Source: Clytia hemisphaerica
Lineage: Eukaryota; Cnidaria; Hydrozoa; Leptothecata; Clytiidae
DNA: 64,000 bases
Direction of reading: 5' to 3'
Assembly (NCBI GenBank): GCA_902728285.1
Contig: CACVBU010001315.1
Span: forward strand, 227,302-291,301
Shown here: in pieces, positions 36,315 to 48,203 of the stretch
Layout of the letters: each line of letters opens with the position of its first letter
Position numbering within the stretch: the stretch's first letter is position 1
Made by a program: the position numbers and the translations under genes
The notes under the pieces: model-generated
What the model was told of the DNA's origin: nothing
Databases searched by the model: none
Seen by the model: only the letters and a program-made list of their open reading frames with translations

Positions 36315-37841
36315 ATATTTGTAGATTATTTCTTCAAATGAAAAAGAGAAAAATTAAATATTCGTACTCGGTTCAGACAGTTTTTTGGTTGTTTTTTCCG
36401 TCCAAGAATCGTGAATTGAAATTGAACTTGGTATAGCCATAATACAATCATGTTGAAATCTGATGAGTTACATCTAAAAGAGAGACGTGATACATGAGAG
36501 CTCCCGTAACCAAAGCGAATTTTAAGACTGGGGTTAGTTGTTTTCTTTTTGTGAGTAGACGAGCAGTGTCTGAGCCAAAAATTAAAAAAATGACTTCCAG
36601 AGAAAAGCGAGAATTATTGACATTTTTTGCAAAATCTTGTTCCAATTTTTTGTATTCTTTGAGAGGTAAAACTTTGATATTCATGATTTTGGGTCTTTAA
36701 AAAAAGATAGTTGTTCTTTTGCCACCGCAGGGAGCCTAAAGCGACCGAGGATGGCATTCATAGCTTCACGCCTAAGGATAGTGTTAGACAAATAGTTAAT
36801 TTGAACAAATAATTGTTTGTCACTCTTCTTATACCGGTTAAATGGTTTTAACTGGTTAAATGGTAGCCTGGTAATAAGTTTGTCTTTTTCTTATCCCTAG
36901 AGAATTAATGAATCTAGGAAATTTCCTTTTTTGGGAAATTTCCTTTGTTATACCACAAGTAGTTATTAAGCGCTCCGCGTAGGTTAAACAATCGTGTACA
37001 TTAGTAAAATCACATATGAGAGCAGTAACACCTTAGATACACGGTTTTTATAGAAAACCAATAAGTTATGGCTCTGGCTGGGCAGCTCTGAATTTTATGA
37101 GTTTTTCGAACTAGAATGTTCTTGACATATTAATTAAAATGGAAATCTGTACTTCTCAGTAACGACTGTTCTTAATTTGTTCTTAAGTTTTGGCAAAATT
37201 TAAGCGTTGTATATTTATAAAATTGTTCTTATAAAAAAGCGTGTAAGTCAAGGCACGGATGTTACTCTAGACGCCAAAACAAAATGGGCTTTACTTTTGA
37301 AACTATAACTGTAAATCACTCCCTTGACACATTTGTTAGCATTTAAAGAATGAATTTTATAAGTATAACCCTTAATTAAGGTGGTGAAAACGGTACCATC
37401 TGACCCGATCCATTTATCTGATCTCCATTTAGCCCTCTTTCGCTGGCTCTGGTTTAACTCTACACTTCAGACATTGCTTTATTGCTTTGACTACAATACG
37501 ACGTTGCTAATTAGACATGTGTAGGAACAAGATAAGAAGTATAGAAGCTTTTGATAATCTATAGACTTCAGATTAATGAAGCATGTCTCTAAAGCAATAA
37601 GATAAACAAGTCAAAATACACCAATTACTTTCATAATGAAGCAAGGATTAATTATTTTCTAAAGGTCTAATACTCTATTTTGACTCAATTAAGCTGGAAT
37701 GAATAGTTTGGTCTGTGAATGAAATAAATAAATTACTAGACTATGAATTTGTTAGGTTTTAGTTTATCTTGAATTGAATCGATTTTATACGCGTCTCGTC
37801 ACATCCCAGAAGATTTTATATTTGTTTTCGTGTATTTTCAG
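36315..37841. other. Intergenic region between the ankyrin/RING and GPCR genes
   Basis: Short frames at 36448-36700 on both strands have no domain. It includes a partial family B element and ends in the polypyrimidine tract and CAG upstream of the GPCR start. Confidence 0.45.
37116..37243 (+). mobile_element. 5'-truncated family B element
   Basis: Keeps the right half: GTTCTTAATTTGTTCTTAAG, then ATTGTTCTTATAAAAAAGCG. The left end is missing. Confidence 0.5.
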
Positions 37842-37874
37842 ATAGACTTTGACTCTTTTCTCAACTGTACAAGC

Positions 37875-38996
37875 ATGGAGTTATCAGCAAATCAGAACAT
37901 CACCTTAAAACCAACAGGGACATTACGTTTGCCAACGTCATCCAAAGTTGTGTTCCAAATCTTCACCATACTGTGGATCTTTGTTGGCTTGTTTGCATTG
38001 ATATTCAACATTCTACAAATCGTTGTCATCGTTGGTAAATCGAGAAAATCATCTAACCGTAGAAAGAAGTTTGACAGTTCTCAGATTTTCTTGTTAAATC
38101 TATCTATTATTGATGGTTTGGTTGGATTAATATTACTGATAGCTCTGGTAATTCCATTAGCATTTCAACATTCATCTTCATTTGTTATGGTGTTATCTAT
38201 TTTACTGCATGTCTCGTGGTTGATATCAATCCTGGTGCTTATATCGGTGACTATTGATCGATTAGCATTGGTTTTAAAACCGATTAAATATCGATATTAT
38301 GCTCGAAAATTTGCGATTTACGCGTGTATAATTTCATGGTTTTGTGGTTTGGTTTTAGCGATTTTAATATGGTATAAATTTGCGAGTAACGAATTGACAA
38401 GTTTAGATTCGATCTTATCAATCTTGTTGCCGTGTTTGACATTACCAACCAGTGTGTTTCTAATTTGCTGTTATTTCATGATTTGGCGGAGGAGTACAGC
38501 TTTGGTTAAGAGACTTCAGGAGTATGAAATAAAACATTACCAGAAAGATAATAAAACCGAATATTTTGGCACACCGGGTCAAAAATCAAACTTAAAAACG
38601 AGTAGTAGCAAGGAACTAAAATACACCAAGTTAGCAACAGTAATAGTTGGACTTTTTATGGTTTGTTGGCTACCAATTTCATTGATGTATATTTTCGCGT
38701 ATACTGGATCACCGAGAATAGACCCATGGACTAGAGTGCAACTTTTATCTTCATTTCAGCTTCTAGCTGCGTTTAACTCTGTGATCAACCCTACGATATA
38801 TCTAAGAACATTTCGAAACATTTTGAGTGACTTTGGTACAAAGGTATGCTGTCATAAGAAAAACGGAACCAAAAATGTCAATGAAGATTGTGTTATGGTT
38901 CCTTTGAAAACGAAGGATTTAGAGAAAAAGGAGTATAATGAAAATAACTTTGACGAAGAGCAGCTTGATAAAAAGATTTATGAAATTTATTATTAG
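37875..38996 (+). CDS. Rhodopsin-class (class A) G-protein-coupled receptor, orphan
   Basis: A 373-residue protein with seven hydrophobic segments. Family marks, numbered from the chosen ATG: N45 in TM1, D80 in TM2 (LSIID), D128-R129-L at the end of TM3 in place of DRY, CWLP (264-267) in TM6, and NPTIY (305-309) in TM7. An N-glycosylation sequon lies at N8, a CC pair (325-326) is suited to palmitoylation, and the tail is charged. The open frame extends 15 codons upstream through a GTG, but that part contains a strong acceptor (polypyrimidine tract then CAG ending at 37841). I therefore start at the ATG at 37875, which has A at -3 and G at +4. No cysteine is seen near TM3 or in the second extracellular loop, so the usual disulfide is missing. 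Ligand unknown; a lineage-specific peptide or amine-like receptor is possible. AATAAA follows at 39166. Confidence 0.88.
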   Translation: MELSANQNITLKPTGTLRLPTSSKVVFQIFTILWIFVGLFALIFNILQIVVIVGKSRKSSNRRKKFDSSQIFLLNLSIIDGLVGLILLIALVIPLAFQHSSSFVMVLSILLHVSWLISILVLISVTIDRLALVLKPIKYRYYARKFAIYACIISWFCGLVLAILIWYKFASNELTSLDSILSILLPCLTLPTSVFLICCYFMIWRRSTALVKRLQEYEIKHYQKDNKTEYFGTPGQKSNLKTSSSKELKYTKLATVIVGLFMVCWLPISLMYIFAYTGSPRIDPWTRVQLLSSFQLLAAFNSVINPTIYLRTFRNILSDFGTKVCCHKKNGTKNVNEDCVMVPLKTKDLEKKEYNENNFDEEQLDKKIYEIYY

Positions 38997-39165
38997 GGAA
39001 CTTGAATTTTATATTTCACGATGTTTATTTGTGAGCTTTATCTCCATTGTATTTATTTCATTCATCTTATACTATAACGACCAACCTCGTTCCCTGCGTA
39101 TTATCAGCTTTTTGATGCTTACTGATAGCGCTAGATAATGGCGTCAATCAGTAAGCAGTAACGTA

Positions 39166-39171
39166 AATAAA
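39166..39171 (+). terminator. Polyadenylation signal of the GPCR gene
   Basis: AATAAA 170 nt after the GPCR stop, followed by a G/T-containing stretch. Confidence 0.5.
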
Positions 39172-39862
39172 GCCTGGGATACACGGGGATGAGGTTTTCC
39201 TACGACCATAACCACTGACGCGAGTAAACCGACCGGCGCCGAAACATTTGGCCCAATAAGGGGAATTCCCTCAAAACTTTAAAACTGCAAGTGATTGTAA
39301 GTGCTTTGAAATACGGTTTGAAAGTAGAGTATTAATTCTGAGTTTTAACATTAGACTTAAAATTTAGGACCTCAAAAATGTTCCAATATGGCTGAGAATA
39401 TAGCCTGGAAGCCATTTAACCCCTCCCAAATCGAAAAATCCAATGAGGAATGAAACAAAGTAGAAGTACTGAAACTGCATTTTTCGTCCGATCTTTAAAT
39501 TCTGAAAAACGTTAAAATACCCAAAATTGTCAATATATTTCGACGTCGATTGTAGCCATATTCTATCAAGCATTTATTCTTGTTTAGTTTATTCAAAATT
39601 AAAAAAACTACGAATATACAGAACAGAAGGAACCTCTTTGTTTGACTCAAAAGTCTCCTGAACTCCGAGCCCGTCGAAAAAATTGATGGCACTGTTGAAA
39701 ATTTAATAATAAACTCTCATGATAAAACATTTTTGACTCGATCGAGAACTTAAATGTTTCCTACTCAGTTACTCGAAATTTCTATAAATTGTACTTGATT
39801 TTTTTGCTTTTTTACATTTGACTCGATAGAAACTTGACTATACAAGTAATTATAAACTACTA

Positions 39863-40155
39863 CACATTTTTTTTTTATATAAGGAACACGTTTATAAGGA
39901 ACTCGAGGCTGAAAATGGTTAAAAAAATAAGGAATTGTTAAGGAACTGCTCAGGCTGAGAATAAGTGGATTTGAAAATAATGTACCTTATTGGGACTAAT
40001 TTGACCAAATTTTGATCTTTCAAGGGGCAAAAAGTTCAAAATTTCCTATGTAGTAAGGAACTCGATAAGGAACTTTGAGACTGAAATTCTCTGTAAAAAT
40101 AAGGAACTCCAGGCTCAGAGCAAAGTTAAGGTTCCTTATAAAAAAAAAAAACGTG
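39863..40155 (+). mobile_element. AAGGAAC variant of the family B element
   Basis: Same architecture as family B, but AAGAAC is replaced throughout by AAGGAAC: CACATTTTTTTTTTATATAAGG left, TTCCTTATAAAAAA...ACGTG right, and seven or more internal AAGGAAC units. Confidence 0.6.
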
Positions 40156-40271
40156 TATACTAACTTTCATTTGCTTGGTCGATGCTTGGTGATATACCTT
40201 TCTGTAATTAGTTCTCACAAAGTAAACAAGGCCAGGGCATACAATGATATCAGCATACTTATTTATGGGAT

Positions 40272-40517
40272 GGGGTCGTTCACATAGTACGTACGCACTA
40301 AAGGGGAGAGGGGGGGGGGTCTTCTCAAAAAGCGTATGCTTGCGTACAGTGTGAGGGGAGGGGTTAAAGGAAAATGTAAAATTTTTCATGTCCCTTTTTT
40401 GAAAAAATGAAAAAGTACGTACTTACCAGAGGGGGTATAGCCATTTGCGTACGATTGCGTACAGGGGGGTACTCTATTTTCGACATTTTAGTGCGCACGT
40501 ACTATGTGGACGGCCCC
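40272..40517. mobile_element. 246-bp TIR element, GGGGTCGTTCACATAGTACG ends
   Basis: The left end and the complement of the right end (GGGGCCGTCCACATAGTACG) match over about 30 bp up to GCGCACTAAA. The interior carries GCGTACxxT repeats and G-runs. GAT on both sides may be a short duplication. Confidence 0.75.
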
Positions 40518-42845
40518 GATGGCGTTCTATAAATCTGATAAATCGCCGCGAGGTTTGTTCTTCGACCTGTGATATGATGCTCACGGTATAAATCACCATG
40601 AACATCCCCGGTGGAACTTTTTCCTCAGTCGGGATAAAGATTCCTACTATACTATTGAGAAATCTCAAATTTGCAAAATTTAAAAATTCTTTGCCGGAAC
40701 ACCGGTATTTTTTGAAAGAAGTACCTGAGCTTCGGCCGGAAGCGATGAAAGCAGCCCCGAGAACGCGCGACGAAAAGCGACCGAATGCAAGCGCATGCTA
40801 GTTCAGCGGTAGAAGACTCAAAATGGCGTCATTTTTTGGAGCTTTTTGTGCATGCTGATATTGATCTATTTCTTTCTCTGTGTCTTTCTTCAAGGTTTTG
40901 TTGTAAGTGGATTTTCTGTTAATTTTCCTTGTATACCAGTCTGTCATAAAATATACTAGGTGTGTAGCGTGACTGGCTGACTGGATTTCAAAAATAAAAA
41001 AACATATTTCAGATTTTTTTTTATGATAAAAAGCTGCTATGATAATTGCACTGCACTTGGCAATACGCATGGTTTCATTCATGTTTTCCAGTGATAATGC
41101 CACAGTTTGTAATACAACTAAAAGTACATTGTGATAAAAATCAACACACTTTGTAGTACTGTGTGTACCAAAAAGCTGGTACACACTTTTTGCATAGCGT
41201 CAGTCTGGGTTTAGGTCCCTGGCAAAAATTAGGTATCCCTGAGTTTTAAGACCCCCCAAAGACTCATGACATTTTTGGTAGCCCCCAGGGCTTTCAACCC
41301 TTGACCCTTTTAAAAATTTGTTCCACAAAAAGTGGATTATACAATGTAAATTGTGTTGCAGTTCGAAGGTTAAGATTAAACATTTTTTCAGCTTCATGAT
41401 CGTTAATTTGAGTAATTGAAGCCAACTATTAAGATGAAGTATTCAGCCCCCACGTTAAATAATGAGATTTTGCTCCCCCAAGTACATTCAGTGTAGCTGG
41501 AACCTCGATATTCCAGGATTAGAAAAAGCTATACCTGTTATCTTTAAAGAATCAACAAAGCCATCAACATCGATAAATTACACACATTTCCCAAATGTTT
41601 GAAACACCTTTAGCCCCCACCCTCTTTTGGCTTTTTCGAGGGTGTAACCCCTCCCCAACTACTGTAGCAGGGGGACTGGCGCTATGCAGTTTGTAATAAC
41701 ACCTGACGCACTTTATAATAAAGGGAAACTTCCATCCAAAACAAAAATTAAGAGATTTTTCTAAGATTTCAAAACCGTTAAAACAAGAAATATAACAGGA
41801 TGTAAAGGTTTTAGCTATAACAATGTATGTGAAGCTGTCTGACATGTCTGAAAAGTCAGTTAGAGGAGACATTCGAATCTCTTTTTTGGACAATGGGTTT
41901 TTAATTTTCCTGTTTATTATGAATGTTAAAACATTCCATGTCTATTATTCTTTTCATAGCCAATTAATACAATATTTAAAAATTTGGTGGGTTAAATAAA
42001 TCAATTGATTATTCTTTCAGTCATATAAAGGTTTTCATTTGTTTGTATCAGGGAAATTTCCAAAAGCAGGGTTATGATTTCTCTATTATAAATGTTAATC
42101 GACCCATAATTAAGGATATTGTATACATTTTTAAGTATTTAGGACTGAACCCAGTTTATTTTATTTATTTTTAAGTCTGAAACTTTGGATTTAAATCTTA
42201 AAATTTCTCTGTTTTACATGTTTAGTGAAGCAATTTACAGGGCTTTTTACGAAGCCCTTTTTATGGCATTTAAATTTATATTTAATTACAAAGAGCGTCA
42301 GCTTTTGGTATTACAAAGTCCAGCAGGTATTGCAACTATGGCATTTATTACAAAGTGTGTCATTACAGGGACTAAAAAATCACCCTACATTGCTGGGCGA
42401 GAGAGAAAATTTTTGAATTTTCACCCTTAGTTTACCACCTTAAACGGTATATTAAGTATATTTAAGTAAAAAAAATTTGCAAGAGTATGAAAAAAGATTT
42501 GGATTCACATGAATTACTCCCCCCCTTAAATTCAAAATTACTTTTTCTTTGGTCCCCTTGCATAAATCCCCCTCATTTCTGAAAATTTCAATAATACTCC
42601 CCTTAAAGTTTTGCCCAAAATTCACGCCCCCCCCTTATTTTAAGGGGGGGCTGAAACCATGAATAGTCAATTCCTATCAATCTTTCAGTTCTAAAAGGTC
42701 CTAGGGCTTTCTCAGGAATTAAATAACAATCAAGCTTCCAATTTTTAAGTATATAACTGACTTGGGATTTGTGACACGATTCAGGTAACTCTCATCCTTG
42801 ACTTGTTGCAAGTACATCCTGTGTATAGTTATAGATCACTTTTAT
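40518..42845. other. Repeat-rich intergenic DNA, unresolved
   Basis: Several TTACAAAG-type motifs recur in both directions (41109, 41148, 41692, 42287, 42311, 42350), with G/C homopolymer runs near 42,520-42,650. The 109- and 128-codon minus-strand frames start with TTG or GTG and carry no domain. Probably old transposon debris. Confidence 0.4.
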
Positions 42846-43392
42846 CATAGCTGTCAACTCTCCCGCATCGGTATCCGATGGGATCTTTCAAAGGTACAAA
42901 CTAAAATAAAAACAAACCTGTGGTGCAATGAAGATAACAAAGTGTCAACTAAACTGAGATATTTGATACACTGAACCAATGGAACCAAATTACAATAATT
43001 GCTTCTTATACAAAACATAATTCTTTATTACATAAATTGTTAATGTTTTAAACCACGAGCAACGGATTCAGAATAATAGAGGTAATTATTTTTACAACTC
43101 GCACTTTTTTATCACATTAATTGACATCTTGACATTTTAGTCATCTTGTTAGATGTTTTGTTTCGAGGGGTCTGGTAGAAGAACATTGTAGAGATGTGAC
43201 GTCATTTGTCACATGACAAACAAGTTTGTATCATAGATAGTACATGTATGTACACAACGCTCAGCGGTAACGCCGACAATTGAAAAATGTATTGATGATT
43301 CGATGCAATGTACTCCTTTCGCACTACGGTGAATCACTACAATACATAGGGATTATAAGTCAAATTCATGGTTTCTGAAATTCACATCTTAA

Positions 43393-43532
43393 CCTCCCAA
43401 ACCTCCCACAGCTAAAAGTCATTAGAGAAGTGTACAGAGATCTAAGGAATCCATCTCCCAAACCTCCCAAACCTCCCACAGCAGAGCCACTGGAGAAGTG
43501 TAGAGAGATCAAAGGAATTCTCCCGCATTGGG
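43393..43532 (+). repeat. Two-unit tandem duplication of about 70 bp
   Basis: Both units read CCTCCCAAACCTCCCACAGC, then a GGAGAAGTGTAGAGAGATC-like block and a GGAAT end. They lie inside the 2.2-kb element. Confidence 0.6.
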
Positions 43533-43801
43533 CAGGAGACTCCCGCATGCCAACGTTTCCTCCCACGGGAAAAAAATTCAGCCAAATTTTCTCTTGGAAC
43601 TAGTTTCTCCGCCAAAAATACAATTTTTAAAGTTTTGTGGTGGATTTAATTTTGCAAATCAGGAATCTCACGCGTGTTCGCAAGTTTTAATTTCGCGAAA
43701 ATGGCAAAAATTCGCGAAATCGCAAAATTTAATCTCGCGAAAATTAATCCGATTAAAGTATTCATTATTTTGTTGTCACTATTAATATTATGATAATCGT
43801 C

Positions 43802-44654
43802 TACCTTAAGGGAAGAAATTTTCGCAAGAAGAAATTTTCGCGGAATTTAATTTCGCGAATCAGAGTTTCAAAATGGCAAATTTCGCAGAATTTAATTTCG
43901 CGAATGAGCCGATCTTCAAATTAAAAAAGAGCTATATCACATGATAGAGCTCCTCAAACTGAGCAAAAAAGTGTATTACACCAAAGTACCAACTTCTCTA
44001 GATCAAAATTTAGTGGCCTATTTGTGGTAAAAAAATGATGGAAAATAGGGAATTTCCCCACAATCTGCATTAATTTATGTAAAAATTAAACACCTTTTTG
44101 ACCACAAATAGGCCCATAACTTTTGATCTAGAGAAGTTGGGACTTTGGTGTAATACACTTTTTTGCTCAGTTTGAGGAGCTCTATCATGTGATATAGGTC
44201 TTTTTTTAATTTGAAGACCCCCCAAAAATCATGAATTTCCAGGCCCTGCAATTTTGCCTGGAAACGCGAAAAATCGCCAATTACTCGTTATTTGCACGAT
44301 AATATCATGGAAACTTTTTGATTTTGAAATCTACATATACTAATTCGCGAGTTTCCACCAAAAAAAGTTAGTTCTAAGATGTGCGTCACGAAATGAAACA
44401 TTTATCAACCTCAGCAGCGGGACTAAATGCTTAAAAATCAATTGTGTCAATCTTTTTTGGTAACACCTGGTCAAAAACAACAAAATAAAAGAAGAAGAAA
44501 AAAAATTGAATTTCGCGGAATTTAATTTCGCGATTTAACAATTTTGGTGTGTTTCGCAGAATTTAATTTCGGGAATTACGCCCCAATTCGCAAAATTAAA
44601 TTCCACAAAAATTTCTTCCGTGAAAATTTCTTCTCGCGAAAATTTTTTCTTTAG
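43802..44654. mobile_element. TTCGCGGAATTTAATTTCGCG element, copy 1 (interrupted)
   Basis: Starts TACCTTAAGGGAAGAAATTT. The interior and right part match 63463-63926, including AATGCTTAAAAATCAATTGT and GGTCAAAAACAACAAAATAA. The right end is decayed. A 303-bp foldback sits inside. Related TTCGCGAAAAT sequence also extends upstream to about 43,670. Confidence 0.75.
43914..44216. mobile_element. 303-bp foldback element with arms of about 120 bp
   Basis: The left arm (from CTTCAAATTAAAAAAGAG) and the complement of the right arm agree over about 120 bp with few mismatches, for example GATAGAGCTCCTCAAACTGA and GTGTATTACACCAAAGT in both. Only about 60 bp separate them. It is absent from the homologous site in the 63.5-kb copy. 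Confidence 0.85.
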
Positions 44655-45688
44655 TTCTGTAACAATTTTTCAGTTCTTTCTAGGTTCCCCATTGTATTAG
44701 AGAAATCTACTTTTTTTTTGTAAGGGGTTATCCTGCTGTGTTACAGCGAAAATATATTCAATTCAATTCAATTAAGTTCTTGCATCTCCCACATTTCCAA
44801 AAATTTTCCGATTTCCTGAAAAGAAATTCAGATTTTGAAAAAGCAGAATGGCAAAATTTCCTGAATTTGGAAAATTAGGACGAAAAATTCCCTGATTTCC
44901 CTGATTTCCTGAAAGAAAATTCCGATGAAATCAGATTTCGCGGGAAAATTCCCTCGATTTCCTGATTTTTCAATTCAGAAAAATTGGATTATCAGGGAAA
45001 ATTTTTCCGACTTGGAGCTCTCCCGCATTTGTGTGAGGCAAAGTTGACAGCTATGGACAGTGCAAAATTTTCCCCTCAATTTTTGCATAGCATCAGCTAA
45101 TTTCAAAAGATCTCTTATCTTACTATTAATTCAAATATAAAAAGCAAAAGATTTGTAAACATAAATATTAATACAAGTAAAATTTAGTTTTCATTTATCA
45201 GTCTTACTGTACTCGCATATATAGGGGACCTAGCACAAGGCAATGTTTGGGGGGGGGGGGCTAAAATGTTGTGGGACCTTACTTTGTTGGGGGGAGCTAG
45301 AAACCTGGCTGAAGTTATGTTTTGAAAACCAAACTAATTTTATTTAAAAGTCCTTACCTTTGTGAGAAAAATGAGCTGTCATTTATTAAAATTGGTTAAG
45401 TATTTCCAAAGTTATTCAATTATTCAAAACACAAAAAATCACCTTTCCAAAGAATCCTCTGCTTACCCGGCGCCAGCAAGAAATAATGTTTCGAAGGCAC
45501 CAAAAATAGCAGATGAAATCTAGCCTTATGTGTGACAGGGCATGCTGAGTTTTGCTGGCACGGTCTGAAAATCAGCCCGATGACTATTAGACATGTACAG
45601 ATAATGGGTTCTAGGACCTTTTAGTATGAAATATATAGATAGATAGGATAGGCTTATCGCTAATGAGCTGGAAATGATAGCTTAAAAC

Positions 45689-46563
45689 AAATTCAGTTAG
45701 TGTAAAACGCAGGTCCCAGGTCACAGGTCAGTGTTGACAGGTCAGCTTCAAGTACTGTAAAACACAAAGAAAATGTTTGAAAAAACAGTTGTTAATGTCA
45801 AAAATACAATTCCAAAGGTATTTTATTGATCTAGAACTATTTTAAAGCTAAAAATCTACCCACGTGCTTACCATGTGATTTAGCGTTTTATGCCGTGTAT
45901 AACACGGACATGTAATACTTGTATTATATATTACACCTATATCACACATGTAAAAAAAATTATCTTTTCAATGTTATATACATGTTACGTATGTTATATA
46001 CAAAGAATACGTATTAAAAAATATTGATCTCACCTTTTGCTTTAAACAGCCCCTGATGATAACAAGAATTGATGAAAATAGCGTCAATGGGATTATATTT
46101 TATAAATGTTTCAATATTTTTATCACCTGCTTTGTATTTTTGATAAAATGACGTCACTATTTTCATATCTCTAAAACAGCTCTCTTGGAGTATTTATTGT
46201 TTTCAAAGTCTGTCAATATATATCCACTTGCAGCGTCAGCATCCTATTATGCATGAAAAATATTTTGATGTTAATTGGTGGACAAAACCTCATATTTTGA
46301 GATAATGTCATTATTTACATAATTTAAGTGTCATTTATTGTCAATATTTGGGATTGATGATTTTGTCGTTTAAGTCTTCTAAATAACATATTTTGATATT
46401 ATATTTCCATTACATACAGTTATATATAATATTTTCAGGAACTTATGTGTTGTATGTTACGAGTGCGTTACAGTTTTTCAGTCTGTAATTTGTATGACCT
46501 GTGACCAGTGACCTGTGACCTGTGACCCGTGACCTGTGTTTTACACTAACCGAAACAAATTTT
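45689..46563. mobile_element. 875-bp TIR element with CAGGTCA subterminal repeats
   Basis: CAGTTAGTGTAAAACGCAGG at the left mirrors CCTGTGTTTTACACTAACCG at the right. Next to each are runs of CAGGTCA or TGACCTG heptamers. The interior is AT-rich and non-coding. Confidence 0.65.
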
Positions 46564-46720
46564 AGCACTAGAAAGCTGAAAACCTCAGCTAGAAAGCTGA
46601 AAACCTCAGCTTTCAGATGGTGACATAATGTCAGCCCCCCCTGAAATCTTTTAGCACGAGAAAGCTGAAAACCTAAGCTTTCAGATGGTGACATAATGCC
46701 AGCCCCCCCTGAAATCCTAG
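46563..46720 (+). repeat. Tandem duplication with GAAAGCTGAAAACCT core
   Basis: Two units (46563-46651 and 46652-46720) share AGAAAGCTGAAAACC, then AGCTTTCAGATGGTGACATA and CAGCCCCCCCTGAAATC. The first unit has an extra internal 21-bp duplication. Confidence 0.8.
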
Positions 46721-47203
46721 GGCACCTAGGGCAGGTAAGGGGTTAGGCTATTAATATTTTGCAATTCTTTGGGGTTATATATTCATTTAGGTTACCTAGC
46801 TGTTTTGATGGAGGCTCTGGAATGTGTATATTTTCCAAATTGAATACTTCAAAATATTTCAAACTGTGGAATTTTTTTACAGCGCCCAGTTTCCCATCCA
46901 ATTTTGATTCTCGTTTCTTTCCACGTCATCTTTGGTCATATTTTTCAAATGTGTCTGTTTTGATTTACAGCCGCCATCTTTAAAGCATAATAACAAACCA
47001 ACCCAAAAATCATTTTAGGTGCTAGGAATGTGACAAAACAACAAAAAGTGTCAATCCAAAAAATATATCGGGTACCTACCTCAAATCAATTTCTCAAAGG
47101 GACCTAACTCAACCTAATTAACACCATGCTTCATTCAATAGGGGCACCTGAAAAGTGGGCTGAAACCATGATGCCATATTTGGGTGAATTGCAGAAAAAT
47201 CAT

Positions 47204-47762
47204 ACAATGTCCCGTCCGCAACAAAAGCACCATTTATGCTTACAAGTCAAGATCTGGGAACTAGAGAACCCCATTTATTTGTTGTTGTGACATACTAAAT
47301 GGTTTCTTCCATTAAAGACGTTTATTGCCTTCAAATAATCTATTCTGAATTTTTTAACTGGTATAAACTAATACGGTCCAAAAATTTGTCCCGTCCGCAA
47401 TGGCACAAAAATCTTAATTTCTCATTTTTTGAGACATCTTTAATGTTCTAACTGTATCAAGTCAATAAACTATAGGGAACTACATGCTTTTTGCAGCAGT
47501 ATTCTTTTTCTTGACTTTACATACTACTATTACTTGACTTTACGTACTGGCTATTCGAGTGAAGAACTTTTTGTCCTGTCCACAACAAAGTGTCCTATCC
47601 GCAACATCTTTCTCAAGATTGGGGCTGTACCAAATAAATTCTATAACACTCCAAGGAAGGCTATTTAGTAAAATTCAGAAAAATGTAGAGTTCTTAGAAA
47701 TTGCATTTGCCAAAGTTGAGTCATGGGTCCTCAAAAAGTGCCTGTTGCGGACAGGACATTGT
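47204..47762. mobile_element. 559-bp TIR element, ACAATGTCCCGTCCGCAAC ends
   Basis: The left end and the complement of the right end (GTTGCGGACAGGACATTGT) match with one or two changes. GTCCxGTCCGCAA recurs inside near 47388 and 47571-47608. The 123-codon frame at 47559-47930 starts inside it with GTG and is not a gene. Confidence 0.7.
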
Positions 47763-47989
47763 AGCTATTATCAGATCAAGGGCAGCATTAGAGACATAAA
47801 AAGGCACTTTTTCTGCTTCTTTTTCATGAAAAAAGCTGATTCTGTTGCGATTTTCATAATTTCATCTGTTCACCAGATGTTCAAAAGGCATGATAGATGG
47901 TCTTGTTACAAAGATTGTTATTTTTTATGATTTTTTTTGCTGTAATCACTTTAGATTTTAAAGCTGAGGTCCAGGAATGGGCACCCCCT

Positions 47990-48203
47990 TGCAGTGGGGG
48001 CGTACGGTATTTTGGAATTGCAGAAATCAACCCTTTTTTCTTCAGAATTTTGCAACTCAGGCAAAATTCCAAAACAAGGAAAATACCCAAAAATTGGTAT
48101 CGGAATTGCAAGTATTTTTTTACAGTATGGAATTTCGGAAACTTTGGCAAAATTATTTGGCATTTCAAAAATTGCAAACCCCGCCCCCCCCCACCTTGCA
48201 AAG
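47990..48203. mobile_element. Possible decayed TIR element with C-run
   Basis: CTTGCAGTGGGGGCG at the left and CGCCCCCCCCCCACCTTGCA at the right are roughly inverted. The five overlapping short frames across it are all unsupported. Confidence 0.3.

Larger units (their letters stand above)
42846..45055. mobile_element. 2.2-kb TIR element, outer level of a nested insertion
   Basis: CATAGCTGTCAACT at 42846 and AGTTGACAGCTATG ending at 45055 are perfect 14-bp inverted ends. CTCCCGCAT occurs just inside both ends and twice in the middle. It holds the element at 43802-44654, which holds another at 43914-44216. No transposase frame. Confidence 0.6.

Noticed and set aside
37830..37874. Upstream extension of the GPCR frame
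   Set aside because: It begins with GTG and includes a polypyrimidine tract and CAG, so it is better read as intron plus 5'UTR.
40798..41893. Minus-strand frames of 128 and 109 codons
   Set aside because: Starts are GTG and TTG, no family resemblance, and the DNA is repeat-like.
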